Shown: one piece after another, positions 53,293 through 62,233 of the stretch
Numbering within the stretch: the stretch's first letter is position 1
Layout of the letters: each line of letters opens with the position of its first letter
Source of the DNA: Candidatus Saccharimonadota bacterium
GTDB taxonomy: Bacteria; Patescibacteriota; Saccharimonadia; Saccharimonadales; Saccharimonadaceae
Direction: 5' to 3'
Assembly (NCBI GenBank): GCA_003246575.1
Contig: QJZZ01000003.1
Location: 124,001-188,000, forward strand
DNA: 64,000 nucleotides
Notes under the pieces: model-generated
Told to the model about the DNA's origin: nothing
The model's input: only the letters and a program-made list of their open reading frames with translations
The model's database searches: none
Translations under genes and position numbers: made by a program

Positions 53293-54629
53293 AAACTTTT
53301 CCCGTCTACGCGCTTTTGTTCCGTCGTATCCCGATCACGAATCGTCACCGTGTCATCTTCGAGTGTCTGGAAGTCGATCACGACGCAGTGCGGCGTGCCG
53401 ATTTCGTCTTGGCGACGGTAACGCTTGCCGATGTTGCCGTTGTCGTCCCACATGACGTTGCCGTACTTTGCCTTGAGGGCCTTGTATACTTCGCGAGCTT
53501 TTTCGACGAGCTCTGGCTTGTTCTTTAGCAGTGGCGATACAGCGTAGCGAACAGGTGCCAGATGTTCTGGCAGCGCCAGGTAGGTTCGCTTTTCGCCGTT
53601 GACTTCGTCTTCGCGGTAGGCAGTGGAGAGCACAGCCATGAGCGCACGTTCGACACCAAATGACGGCTCGATGACGTGTGGCACGAACTTGTCGTTGGTG
53701 CCCTTGATGGTGTATTCCATGCTTTTGCCGCTGACGCGCTGGATATTGCCGAGGTCGAAGTCGGTGCGGTATGCGATACCGAGCAATTCTTCTTTGCCAA
53801 TCGGGAAATCGAATTCGATATCGATAGTTTTCTTGCTGTAGTGTGCACGGTCTTCGGCAGGCACGTCGAGCTCGTGGACTTTTTCGTCAGGCAAGCCGAG
53901 CTTGCGGAGGAAGTCGTGTGTGCTTGCGAGGAGCTCATCGAACGCCTCTTGCCAGTGTTCTGGATTGACGAAGTATTCGATTTCCATCTGCTCGAATTCG
54001 CGGCTACGGAAGACGAAGTCGCGTGGGCTAATTTCGTTGCGAAATGCCTTACCCTGCTGCGCGATACCAAATGGCAAGTCTGGATAGAAGGTGTCGACAA
54101 CGTTCTTGAAGTTCGTGAAGATACCCTGTGCCGTTTCTGGGCGGAGGTAACTGATGGAGTTTTCGTCGAAGGTTGCACCGACATTAGTCTTGAACATCAT
54201 ATTGAACGTGCGTGACTCGCTGAGTGGGTTGCCGTCTGGACTCTTGATGCCGTTCTCAGCAATCGCAGCGTCCATTTGCTCCATCGTCATGCCATCTGGG
54301 CTGATACCTTTGTCCTTGAGGATGTGGTCGGTACGGTAGCGACGGTGATTGACGGTATCTTCACAGAGTGGATCGACGAAGGTATCGACGTGACCACTTG
54401 CCTGCCAAACTTTCTGGTTCATCAGGATTGCCGCGTCGACGGCGTACATATCTTCACGGTCGTCAACGAAGTGCTTCCACCACAAGTTCATGATGTTGCG
54501 CTTGAGCTGAACACCGAGTGGACCGTAGTCCCAGGTTCCACTCAAACCACCATATACGTCTGAGCCTTGATAGATAAACCCTCGGCGCTTGGCGAGAGAT
54601 ACAATGTCGTCTAATTTCACTTCTGTCAT
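53289..54629 (-). CDS. glyS: Glycyl-tRNA synthetase, alpha2 type
   Basis: 446 residues, the dimeric (eukaryote/Actinobacteria) form. Motif 1 region GLSGTWDYGPLGVQLK, class II motif 2 GIAQQGKAFRNEISPRDFVFR, and motif 3 EPSFGVERALMAVL. It charges tRNA-Gly. Extended -10 TGGTATAAT (to 54638) ends eight bases before the ATG. Confidence 0.96.
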   Translation of the reverse strand: MTEVKLDDIVSLAKRRGFIYQGSDVYGGLSGTWDYGPLGVQLKRNIMNLWWKHFVDDREDMYAVDAAILMNQKVWQASGHVDTFVDPLCEDTVNHRRYRTDHILKDKGISPDGMTMEQMDAAIAENGIKSPDGNPLSESRTFNMMFKTNVGATFDENSISYLRPETAQGIFTNFKNVVDTFYPDLPFGIAQQGKAFRNEISPRDFVFRSREFEQMEIEYFVNPEHWQEAFDELLASTHDFLRKLGLPDEKVHELDVPAEDRAHYSKKTIDIEFDFPIGKEELLGIAYRTDFDLGNIQRVSGKSMEYTIKGTNDKFVPHVIEPSFGVERALMAVLSTAYREDEVNGEKRTYLALPEHLAPVRYAVSPLLKNKPELVEKAREVYKALKAKYGNVMWDDNGNIGKRYRRQDEIGTPHCVVIDFQTLEDDTVTIRDRDTTEQKRVDGKSL

Positions 54630-54669
54630 ATAGAGGTATTATACCACCTCTTCCACCCCTTGAGAGTAT

Positions 54670-54698
54670 TTGACTTTTAAACGCTTTAGGTGTATAAT
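54670..54698 (+). promoter_or_regulatory. Promoter of the 54746 gene
   Basis: TTGACT-N17-TATAAT, near-consensus. The leader carries TTGGAGGTGA for ribosome binding. Confidence 0.9.
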
Positions 54699-54745
54699 AT
54701 ATACATCCATTCTCTGTCAAAACTACACCTTGGAGGTGAATTGGG

Positions 54746-55465
54746 ATGGAAGACAATATCACGTTTAAAAACCAGATGAAGGTGGGAAACCGCCTCCGCG
54801 TTGCTGGCCAAGAACGCGAAGCGATCGATCTGTACAAGAAGACCGCTGAACTCGCCGACCTGACCGGCTCAGAACGAGCACAGGCACTCCACATGTGGGG
54901 TGTTTGCGCTACGAACCTCGGCGAGCTCGATGACGCAAGCGAACTGCTCGCTCGCGCTTTCAACTACGCCGAACAGGATGCTCGACAGCGCGCTCACATC
55001 GAGCGCGACATGTCTCGGGTTTCGTACCTGAATGGTCACCTCGACATGGCGAACATCGAGGCTCGGCAGTCCGCAGGAGATTTCCGCAACCTCGCCTACG
55101 GCCCTGAAGTCACGTCGCTTGCACAGCGGCAGGAGCTGCTTGACGAGATGCGTGCGTCTCAGAGCTTCTACGCGGAAATTCTGTGGCACAGCGGCCACAA
55201 GGCCGATGCACGACAACTGCTCGCAGCGGTCGTCGACCAGCTCGGGCGACGCGGTGGCAACCGCCACTACTACTTGAATGCCGCGATGCGGCTATTCAAG
55301 TACTCCCCCGCCGATCGCTATCTGGCGTGGGGCACGTGGTGGAAGGCGCTGCTCATCGCACGAGCCGACGGCAATCGCCGTCGCATGATCGAGCTGGTGG
55401 CGATCCTCTTCGGCCTCCGCGCGTACAACCGCGCCGAGACGTGGTACCGGGCCAGGAGGCAGTAA
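54746..55465 (+). CDS. TPR-like helical repeat protein
   Basis: 239 residues. N-terminal helical pairs follow the TPR pattern (VGNRLRVAGQEREAIDLYKK, then ALHMWGVCATNLGELDDASE). The C-terminus is Arg/Trp-rich. GC-richer than neighbours. Strong promoter, Shine-Dalgarno and terminator make it a clean single-gene unit. Function unknown; protein scaffolding is the usual TPR role. Confidence 0.75.
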   Translation: MEDNITFKNQMKVGNRLRVAGQEREAIDLYKKTAELADLTGSERAQALHMWGVCATNLGELDDASELLARAFNYAEQDARQRAHIERDMSRVSYLNGHLDMANIEARQSAGDFRNLAYGPEVTSLAQRQELLDEMRASQSFYAEILWHSGHKADARQLLAAVVDQLGRRGGNRHYYLNAAMRLFKYSPADRYLAWGTWWKALLIARADGNRRRMIELVAILFGLRAYNRAETWYRARRQ

Positions 55466-55515
55466 TGCCTCGACCCGAAGACTCACCCTGGACAAAGACA
55501 GATTCCAGAGTGAGT

Positions 55516-55542
55516 GCCCCCTTTCGAGGGGGCTGTTTTAAT
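55516..55542 (+). terminator. Terminator after the TPR-like gene
   Basis: GCCCCC-tttcga-GGGGGC followed by TGTTTTAATT. Confidence 0.85.
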
Positions 55543-55551
55543 TGCAAGAAC

Positions 55552-56226
55552 CTAAAGCGCTGCAGCCTGCCGCGCCAACAGCCAACAATCCGGCAGTACG
55601 TTTTCGACACCACCGATTTGCGCCACTGTCATAAGCGGCTTGACCGCGATCAATCGCAAATACTTGATATGATTAGCTGTGATATCACCTTGCTCACTCG
55701 GGCGTAACCCCTTTTCGCTAACATCGTACATGTAGGATTTCTCGGCGCTGAGCTTGTTGCCCGCAACGTCGCGCTCCAGACTCAAGCCATACCCTGTCAT
55801 CTCTGCATAGCGCAAATAAAACCACGCCTGTACCAGCTGCAGCGGCACCTTCGACTCATTCAAACCTTGATACACCTGCTCGAGCATATCGAACCACCCT
55901 GGTTCATTGATCATGTCGCTGGCTTTGGTCACAGCATTGATACATTCATAGCCAAACTGCAATCTGTCGTAATCTTCCAATATGTGTTCAAAAAATGTTT
56001 CCAGGCGGGCGCTCGTCAAAACGCCGAGGTCACCCTTGCCGGAGTGGACCGTGATGTCGCTCACACCGAACAATTCGATGCCCCCGGCGAGCTTACTCTT
56101 CTCGCGACGCACCGCACGGGCCATAACCGACACCTGTCCGTCGGGAGTGAGTAATTTTAGTATACGGTCTGCCTCGCCGTAATTGGTTCGTCTCAGGACG
56201 ATTGCGCGTGTTCGTTCGATCGCCAT
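55552..56226 (-). CDS. recO: DNA repair protein RecO
   Basis: 224 residues. The N-terminal OB fold begins RTRAIVLRRTNYGEADRILK with VSVMARAVRREKSKL and a later EYGY-like helical region. The zinc Cys cluster of some RecO proteins is not seen. It loads RecA with RecR. ATG 56226 sits just after the response regulator stop (TAGGATG). Confidence 0.9.
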   Translation of the reverse strand: MAIERTRAIVLRRTNYGEADRILKLLTPDGQVSVMARAVRREKSKLAGGIELFGVSDITVHSGKGDLGVLTSARLETFFEHILEDYDRLQFGYECINAVTKASDMINEPGWFDMLEQVYQGLNESKVPLQLVQAWFYLRYAEMTGYGLSLERDVAGNKLSAEKSYMYDVSEKGLRPSEQGDITANHIKYLRLIAVKPLMTVAQIGGVENVLPDCWLLARQAAAL

Positions 56227-56227
56227 C

Positions 56228-56590
56228 CTAGACCACCTTCCGCACGGCCGCAACAATATCCTCGGGCTGCACCGTCGATTTGTCGAGGACTACTCGTACG
56301 CCGTATGGTTCGAGCTCTGCGAGCGACAAATCACTTCGCGTTGACATGACGATAACCGGAATTGCTGCCAAATCCGCATGCGACTGAAGTTCATGTAGGA
56401 GCGTCAGACCGTTGACACCAGGAAGCATCATATCGAGCACGATCACATCAGGGCGAAACGTATCGACTTGATCGATCGCCTCGAGCGCGTGCGCCGATTC
56501 ACCTACGACAAACTCATGTTTGGTGAGGAGCTGGGCGACATGTTCACGCTGCCACGCATCATCTTCGACGATCAGCACTCGAGTGCCCAC
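56228..56590 (-). CDS. REC-only response regulator
   Basis: 120 residues from GTG 56590 with GGAGGGG upstream. VLIVEDDAWQ, phospho-Asp in VIVLDMMLPG, VIVMSTRS and Lys in VVLDKSTV. No output domain. Between its kinase and recO in one operon. Confidence 0.92.
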   Translation of the reverse strand: MGTRVLIVEDDAWQREHVAQLLTKHEFVVGESAHALEAIDQVDTFRPDVIVLDMMLPGVNGLTLLHELQSHADLAAIPVIVMSTRSDLSLAELEPYGVRVVLDKSTVQPEDIVAAVRKVV

Positions 56591-56599
56591 AGTCCCCTC

Positions 56600-57316
56600 C
56601 TACAGCCAGCTCAACTGAGTTGAGCCGTTTAATTCGATATAAAACGAAGCGCCGTCACGATGTCGCGTGACGCCAACATGCCCATTCATGGCCTCTGCAA
56701 ACTGCGAAGCAACATACAGGCCAAGTCCGCTACTCGCTGGGCGTCGCGATGGACGCTGTAGTGCTGGCGTGCTGCCGAGTGAACGCTGCAAACGTGCACT
56801 GACGCCTGGTCCGCGATCTCGCACACTGATACGAATCTTGTCGCCTACGAGATGTGTCTCGAGCGTCACTGGTTGATCATCGAAGGCATAATGCAGTGCA
56901 TTGTCGGCAAAACTCATGATGACGCGACGGAGCAATGAGCGATTCGCGACCACGAGTGGTGGCTTGCGACGGCGAACGGTACGAATCGTACGACTGTGCG
57001 CAGCGTAGAGCGGCGAAATCTCGTTCGCCACCTCATCGCAGAGGGCAATCGGGTTGATCGGCTCGAGCTCGAAGAGGCCATCTTCGAGTCGTTGCGCCTG
57101 CGTGACGTCATCAACCAGACGCAAAGCGCGTTCGCTCGTCAGCTCGATACGGAGTGCTAGTTTTTTGACCTCTTCGGGCGACAGATCGCCATCAAGTGTC
57201 AGCGCGAGTTGGCGAACTAGCGCCAGCGGACTTTTGAGTTCATGGGTCGCGGCGATAACAGACGGCGCATCAAACGCCGACACGTCAGATCCACCCGCAG
57301 ACCGTTTCCCATTCAT
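56600..57316 (-). CDS. Short cytoplasmic histidine kinase
   Basis: 238 residues: H box AATHELKSPLALVRQ, N box ADNALHYAF, DRGPGVS and SSGLGLYVASQ. No membrane helix or sensor domain. TACACT (57328-57323) ends six bases before ATG 57316. Operon with the REC protein and recO suggests a link to DNA repair; that is inference. Confidence 0.9.
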   Translation of the reverse strand: MNGKRSAGGSDVSAFDAPSVIAATHELKSPLALVRQLALTLDGDLSPEEVKKLALRIELTSERALRLVDDVTQAQRLEDGLFELEPINPIALCDEVANEISPLYAAHSRTIRTVRRRKPPLVVANRSLLRRVIMSFADNALHYAFDDQPVTLETHLVGDKIRISVRDRGPGVSARLQRSLGSTPALQRPSRRPASSGLGLYVASQFAEAMNGHVGVTRHRDGASFYIELNGSTQLSWL

Positions 57317-57346
57317 ACTACTAGTGTAGCATGCAGATAGGCGAAA

Positions 57347-58003
57347 TTATTTGTTGAATTCGATAGTCTTGATGATTTCGTCGAAGTACGGCTTGAAGGT
57401 GTCCGCATCAGTCTGAATCGTCAATGTCTTGTCACGAATCTTGAGCACGATCGCCGCGCCGCGGATCTCATCTTTGAAGGTTCCGTCGAGACGAATACCG
57501 GTCTGGCTATCGACGCTAAAGCTCTTCGAGCTCAGCTCACCTTTTTCGACGAGCTTCTGATAGTCTGCCACGACTTCATCATATTGCTTGTCACTGATTG
57601 TGACGCGCAGTGCAAAACGGTTTTCCTTGTCGTCGACCGGTGGAACGTAGACGGGGTTCAGATATGCCTCATAATTTTTGCTTCCGTTACTGACGCTGTT
57701 CGCTTCGTACACACTCCAGTTTCGTGGGTAGTCAAACGTCACACGGCCATAGTCATCTGGACCGACAAATTGCGAGAATGGCTCTTCTTTGGCAGCCTGG
57801 ATCTTCACCTCGTCTTCTTTGGCCTGCTCATTCTTGGCATCAGCCACGGCACTCGAAATCTGTCCATCAACATCAGTTTTCTTGTCTTGATACTGCATAA
57901 ATGCCCAGATACCGAACGAACCAGCACCAATGAATAGTACTGTCATAACAACGATCATAATTGTGCTTGGGTGAATTTCACCAGGTTGGTAGCGTAACTT
58001 CAT
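57347..58003 (-). CDS. Membrane-anchored hypothetical protein (PsbP-like fold possible)
   Basis: 218 residues. One N-terminal helix (STIMIVVMTVLFIGAGSFG), a Lys/Glu/Ala coiled linker, then an outer domain starting VTFDYPRNWSVYEAN, the pattern of PsbP-like domains, ending FKPYFDEIIKTIEF. TATACT (58015-58010) ends six bases before the ATG. Confidence 0.7.
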   Translation of the reverse strand: MKLRYQPGEIHPSTIMIVVMTVLFIGAGSFGIWAFMQYQDKKTDVDGQISSAVADAKNEQAKEDEVKIQAAKEEPFSQFVGPDDYGRVTFDYPRNWSVYEANSVSNGSKNYEAYLNPVYVPPVDDKENRFALRVTISDKQYDEVVADYQKLVEKGELSSKSFSVDSQTGIRLDGTFKDEIRGAAIVLKIRDKTLTIQTDADTFKPYFDEIIKTIEFNK

Positions 58004-58017
58004 GCGTCCAGTATAGC

Positions 58018-58542
58018 TTATGGTTTACTCTGTTGTAAAGATGGCTGAATCTCGTAGAGAAAATATGAGGCATTACGCGTGACCAGTGTTCTATCACTGA
58101 TTCCAAACGCATAACTCAGGAAATAAATCGGCTTCTGAAGTCGCGTCGCCTGTGTTTGGACCCAGTCCGCCATCCGCTGAATATCCCGCCCATCGCCGAA
58201 AGTATAGACGATAGTAGTCTCCCGCGGTAATTCGGTATGCCAAAAGTCAGCCAGGCGAAATGTCACCCGTGGCTGTCGACGCGCACGCCAACGTGACAAT
58301 AGCACGAGCATGGGATTGATTTCGAAGCCAATCGCCCGAGCGCCACGCCTGGCCGCGGCCAAACATACCTTGCCATCACCTGAGCCGATATCGACGAGCA
58401 TATCGGAATCTTGTAGTCGATAGAGGTCGTCAAAGGCTTTTTCGATGTCCTGGCTGCGCGACGGCACGTATGGCGCGCCCCTCAGTACGGTGAGCGCAAA
58501 AATCGCCAAGATACTACCAACAATCCAGAGGGCTACGATCAT
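58018..58542 (-). CDS. Class I SAM-dependent methyltransferase
   Basis: 174 residues. An N-terminal hydrophobic helix, then MLVDIGSGDGKVCLAAARRG (SAM motif I) and ADFWHTEL. Layout resembles the FAM173-like protein lysine methyltransferases. Overlaps xseB by four bases. Confidence 0.75.
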   Translation of the reverse strand: MIVALWIVGSILAIFALTVLRGAPYVPSRSQDIEKAFDDLYRLQDSDMLVDIGSGDGKVCLAAARRGARAIGFEINPMLVLLSRWRARRQPRVTFRLADFWHTELPRETTIVYTFGDGRDIQRMADWVQTQATRLQKPIYFLSYAFGISDRTLVTRNASYFLYEIQPSLQQSKP

Positions 58543-58751
58543 TCACCCGTCCCATCGAACCGTTGCTTGAGCTCGGTGATGGTATTCTTTGCTGCCGTCA
58601 ATTCGTGTTCAATTGCTGCCGCAAGCTTTTCGGCTTCGGTGAATTTTTCGACTGCTTGCTCGACCGTGAATTCATCCGACTCAAACCACGCGAGCAACTC
58701 GCCCAGTTCGCTGCGCATTTCCGCTATCGTTTTGCTACTTTTTGCTGACAT
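58539..58751 (-). CDS. xseB: Exodeoxyribonuclease VII small subunit
   Basis: 70 residues, helical: MRSELGELLAWFESDEFTVE, then ATEKLAAAI-like helix (FTEAEKLAAAIEHEL). Start lies within the xseA end, the usual arrangement. Confidence 0.92.
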   Translation of the reverse strand: MSAKSSKTIAEMRSELGELLAWFESDEFTVEQAVEKFTEAEKLAAAIEHELTAAKNTITELKQRFDGTGE

Positions 58752-59826
58752 GTGTCACCTCCGCTGTAATTAGTGCTGTATTGGTCTCAATCTCAAGTGG
58801 ACCGCCGATAGTCACCTCTCCGCGCACCAGTGCGTACCCACGACGCAACACGGCTCGCGGATCATACGCGCGCAGCGCCTGAAGCTGCCGCCGGTTCGCC
58901 TCTTGCATACGCTCGATACGTTCCGACGTCAGGGCGAGTGCGTCACCGAGCCAATCACGCGTCTCGGCGAGCACCATCGTGATCGAACGCTCGGCCACTG
59001 AAGCCATCGTGCGCACGCGCTCACGCGCCGACGCGATGATCTCACGCTTATCCGGCACGAGCAGCTGCGCAGCATTGCTCGGTGTCGCTGCACGCACATC
59101 TGCCACCATATCGGCAAGGCTCGTATCGACTTCGTGCCCTACGCCGACAAGTGTCGGTATGCGGCTGGCTGCGATTTCACGCACCAGCTTTTCGTCGTTA
59201 TATCCAGCCAAGTCATCGGCACTGCCGCCACCACGTATCAATACAATCACATCGACAGGCTCAGCCTGTTCATTGAAGTACCTCAGTGCACGGATCATCT
59301 GATCGGGCGCCGCGTCACCTTGCACCTGCGTGTGTGCGACTTGCACATCGAGGCCTCCCCAGCGGCTATTGAGAATCTTGACGAAGTCAGCATACCCTGC
59401 CGCCTGTGTGCTCGTGATGACACCGACTCGGCGCGGTAGCTCCGGCAGCATTCGCTTGCGCTCCGGCGCAAACAAACCTTCTTTGTCGAGTTTCGCCTTG
59501 AGAAGTTCGAAGCCTTTTTTGATACTCCCCTCTCCGCTCAGACGAATCTGCTGCACTGTCAGGCTGAATTTGCCCCATGCCGTTACTTTCGGATTAGCAG
59601 CAACAACCACACGCATGCCATCTTCGAGTGGAACGCGCAGCTGATAGACTGACATGAAGCAGTTCACCGTGCCGCTCTCATCTTTGAGGTCGAAGAACAC
59701 CCATTTGCCCTGATTCACTTTGAACCCAGAAACTTCGCCCTCGACATAGACAACAGGAAATGCCATCTCGAATGTCTGGTTGAGGACACCGAGAAAATCA
59801 CTAACGCTAAAGATTTGGTCGGTCAC
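58735..59826 (-). CDS. xseA: Exodeoxyribonuclease VII large subunit
   Basis: 363 residues from GTG 59826, which has GGAG five bases upstream; ATG 59874 is a longer option. OB fold with YVEGEVSGFKVNQGKWVFFDLKD cut in two by length rules: EVSGFKVNQGKWVFF and LKDESGTVN. Catalytic region: VGVITSTQAAGYADF, VIVLIRGGGSADDL, VGVGHEVDTSLAD. The C-terminus is shorter than E. coli XseA. Confidence 0.94.
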   Translation of the reverse strand: MTDQIFSVSDFLGVLNQTFEMAFPVVYVEGEVSGFKVNQGKWVFFDLKDESGTVNCFMSVYQLRVPLEDGMRVVVAANPKVTAWGKFSLTVQQIRLSGEGSIKKGFELLKAKLDKEGLFAPERKRMLPELPRRVGVITSTQAAGYADFVKILNSRWGGLDVQVAHTQVQGDAAPDQMIRALRYFNEQAEPVDVIVLIRGGGSADDLAGYNDEKLVREIAASRIPTLVGVGHEVDTSLADMVADVRAATPSNAAQLLVPDKREIIASARERVRTMASVAERSITMVLAETRDWLGDALALTSERIERMQEANRRQLQALRAYDPRAVLRRGYALVRGEVTIGGPLEIETNTALITAEVTHVSKK

Positions 59827-60853
59827 TACTACTCCATCCTGCGAGCGCTCGTTGATAAAATACATAGCCAACAACCAGAATCGTGAGCAAAATAATCACA
59901 CGCGCCAGTACGACGCCGGCAATTGCGTCTGCATTACTCAGCCCTGCTATAGCGAGAACGCCAACCATAAGTGCCTCGTATGCCCCGCTACCTCCAGGGG
60001 TAACAACCGCGAACCCAGCCACCATCGCCACGCCATAGGCGATCAGAATAGGGGCAGGATTTACCACCGTACCGAGTGCCCAAAACGCCACAAAGAACAT
60101 CGCTATATCGGTAATCGTGAATACAACCGCCCACAAAAATGGCTTCACGAGCAACACTTTATCATGCTTGAGCTCGAGGTAATCATTGTGCATTTCTTCG
60201 AGAAATAGTGTCAGCTGCTCTTCGGTTACGACCTGCAAACGTCGGCCGAACGTCACGCGACGCACTGTCGCATTGATCGCGCGAGCCAGACCAGAGCTAA
60301 TGCGACGTATTCGCCTGAGGTCACTCAACAGGTATGCTCCACCGACGGTGACTCCGATCATAACCGTCACCAACATTGAGCTTAGCAAGATAATGATACG
60401 GTTGACGCCGCTATCGATCGTTACCGACACGACCGCCAAGACGAGTAGCGCCGTAAAAGCCGCAAATCCGACGACGAATCGTACCGCTTGCGCCATCGTT
60501 GCCCGACCATGAGCAACACCCAAATTACCAAGCCGCCACGTGAGATATGACACGCCACTTGCCCCGCCACTCGGCAATACGTGGTTCACAAAGTTGACTT
60601 CGAGTGACATACGCATAAGCGTAAATGGCGAAACGTTTGTGAGCTTGCCCTTGCGCTTGAGGTACGAAAAAATCATTTCACCCGTAGAAAAATAGTTGAG
60701 CAACAAAATCGGAATAAACAGCGACAAGATCCACCAGTTGACGTTGCGCATCAGATGCCAGGCATGTACAAGTTCGTGTCGCGAAAGAACCAAAATCACC
60801 ACTATCAGGACAGCTGTGCCGATACTCAGCCATGTTCGAAACGACATCTTCAT
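59807..60853 (-). CDS. YbhN/UPF0104-type membrane protein (flippase-like domain)
   Basis: 348 residues, seven or eight helices. Family motifs: EVNFVNHVLPSGGASGVSYL region (HVLPSGGASG) and VVTPGGSGAYEAL. Related to the membrane half of lysyl-phosphatidylglycerol synthases. TATACT on the minus strand (60866-60861) ends seven bases before ATG 60853, within a palindrome shared with the divergent gene. Confidence 0.88.
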   Translation of the reverse strand: MKMSFRTWLSIGTAVLIVVILVLSRHELVHAWHLMRNVNWWILSLFIPILLLNYFSTGEMIFSYLKRKGKLTNVSPFTLMRMSLEVNFVNHVLPSGGASGVSYLTWRLGNLGVAHGRATMAQAVRFVVGFAAFTALLVLAVVSVTIDSGVNRIIILLSSMLVTVMIGVTVGGAYLLSDLRRIRRISSGLARAINATVRRVTFGRRLQVVTEEQLTLFLEEMHNDYLELKHDKVLLVKPFLWAVVFTITDIAMFFVAFWALGTVVNPAPILIAYGVAMVAGFAVVTPGGSGAYEALMVGVLAIAGLSNADAIAGVVLARVIILLTILVVGYVFYQRALAGWSSSDRPNL

Positions 60854-60855
60854 TC

Positions 60856-60875
60856 CTTCTAGTATATACTAGAAG
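60856..60875. promoter_or_regulatory. Palindromic bidirectional -10 element
   Basis: CTTCTAGTATATACTAGAAG is a perfect 20-bp palindrome. Read on either strand it gives TATACT ending six (plus) or seven (minus) bases before an ATG, so it supplies the -10 box of two divergent leaderless genes. Confidence 0.8.
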
Positions 60876-60876
60876 A

Positions 60877-62148
60877 ATGCACATCGCGATACTTGGAAGA
60901 CTTGCCAAACTGTCTATGGCTGAACTCGAACGCCTCTATGGGGCTGACGCTGTTCAGTGGTTCGGAGACAGCACTGCACTCATCGATTCACCTGCCTTCG
61001 ATTTTGAACGACTCGGTGGCACCCAGAAAGCCGGTCGTGTTTCACTCGAACTGAACGTACGTTCATGGAACGACGTCAGCCGCGCCATCGTCGACGCCTA
61101 TTACGAGAAATGGAATTCGCTCGATCACAAGGTCACGCTCGGCATCAGCGTCTATGGCTGGAATGTCCAGCCGCGTGACGTCCAGAAAGCCGGCATCATT
61201 CTCAAGAAAAAGCTTCGCGAAACCAATGTCAGCCTTCGGCTCATCCCGAACGACCAAGCTAAGCTCTCGACAGCAACCTCACACCACAACAAACTCGGTC
61301 TGTCGCCAAGCAAAGTCGAACTCATCGTCGTACGCCACGGCAACCGCGTCATCGTGGCTGAAAGTATTGGCACCCAAAACATCACTGCCCTCGCCGCTCG
61401 TGACCAAGCTCGCCCGAAGACCGACGCCTTCGTCGGCATGCTGCCGCCGAAACTGGCGCGCATGATGGTGAATATAGCAGCAGGCAGCGTATTGCCGCTA
61501 TCGACCGCCAAGGGCTCTGCCTTTCCGGCAGAGCGCGAGCAAGATGATAGTAACTTGCGCTCGCGCGGGCCTGCGGCGAGCGATGGCGGCAAGACGAATA
61601 GCCTACCGATTATCCTCGATCCCTTCTGCGGCACCGGTGTCGTCCTTCAAGAAGCACTCCTCCTCGGTTTTGACGCCTCAGGCACCGACCTCTCCGAAAA
61701 AATGGTCAACTACACCGGCCAAAACCTCGAATGGCTGAGCAACAAATGGCATGTCGACGGCACCTATTCGGTTGAACATGGCGACGCCATGACGCACCAA
61801 TGGCTTCCACCGATTGACGCTATTGCCTCAGAAGCCTACCTCGGCCAACCGTTTTCTGCGCCACCTTCACCCGCAAAGCTGCGCGAAGTCCGCGGCAACT
61901 GCGATCACATCATCAGTTCCTTCCTCGAGAATATTGGTCGCCAAGTGGCTTCCGGCACGACATTTTGCCTCGCTGTTCCTGCCTGGAACGACGGCCACGA
62001 CCGGTTCACCCACCTGCCACTGACGAACAAACTCGATAGTTTCGGCTTCACCCGCATCGAACTCTCTCACGCAAGCGCTCGCGACCTCCTCTACTATCGT
62101 CCTGGTCAAGTTGTCGCCCGCGAGCTTTTGGTTATGAAACGCACATAG
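60877..62148 (+). CDS. THUMP/Trm-type RNA guanine methyltransferase-like protein
   Basis: 423 residues. An N-terminal half of THUMP character (ILKKKLRETNVSLRLIPND) is followed by a Rossmann methyltransferase with ILDPFCGTGVVLQEALLLG and catalytic-loop motif EAYLGQP (related to the N/DPPY and EPYLG motifs of TrmG10 enzymes). A Gly/Ser/Arg linker between the halves contains strong DNA hairpins. A tRNA guanosine substrate is likely. Confidence 0.82.
   Translation: MHIAILGRLAKLSMAELERLYGADAVQWFGDSTALIDSPAFDFERLGGTQKAGRVSLELNVRSWNDVSRAIVDAYYEKWNSLDHKVTLGISVYGWNVQPRDVQKAGIILKKKLRETNVSLRLIPNDQAKLSTATSHHNKLGLSPSKVELIVVRHGNRVIVAESIGTQNITALAARDQARPKTDAFVGMLPPKLARMMVNIAAGSVLPLSTAKGSAFPAEREQDDSNLRSRGPAASDGGKTNSLPIILDPFCGTGVVLQEALLLGFDASGTDLSEKMVNYTGQNLEWLSNKWHVDGTYSVEHGDAMTHQWLPPIDAIASEAYLGQPFSAPPSPAKLREVRGNCDHIISSFLENIGRQVASGTTFCLAVPAWNDGHDRFTHLPLTNKLDSFGFTRIELSHASARDLLYYRPGQVVARELLVMKRT
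61514..61566. repeat. In-frame palindromic element inside the methyltransferase linker
   Basis: GCTCTGCC-tttcc-GGCAGAGC (61514-61534) is directly followed by GCGCGAGC...GCTCGCGC (61533-61540 and 61559-61566). Both lie in the codons for the inter-domain linker, without breaking the frame. Confidence 0.6.
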
Positions 62149-62233
62149 CGCACCCCTTAAATACGATAGCTCTCGCCTACGAGCTAGACTACTGTTCTGC
62201 CACCGTATCAATATTGTGCTTATGCTACTGGAC

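Noticed and set aside
55464-55707. Frame starting at ATG 55464 after the TPR-like gene (TAATG overlap)
   Set aside because: It reads straight through the terminator and lies antisense to recO.
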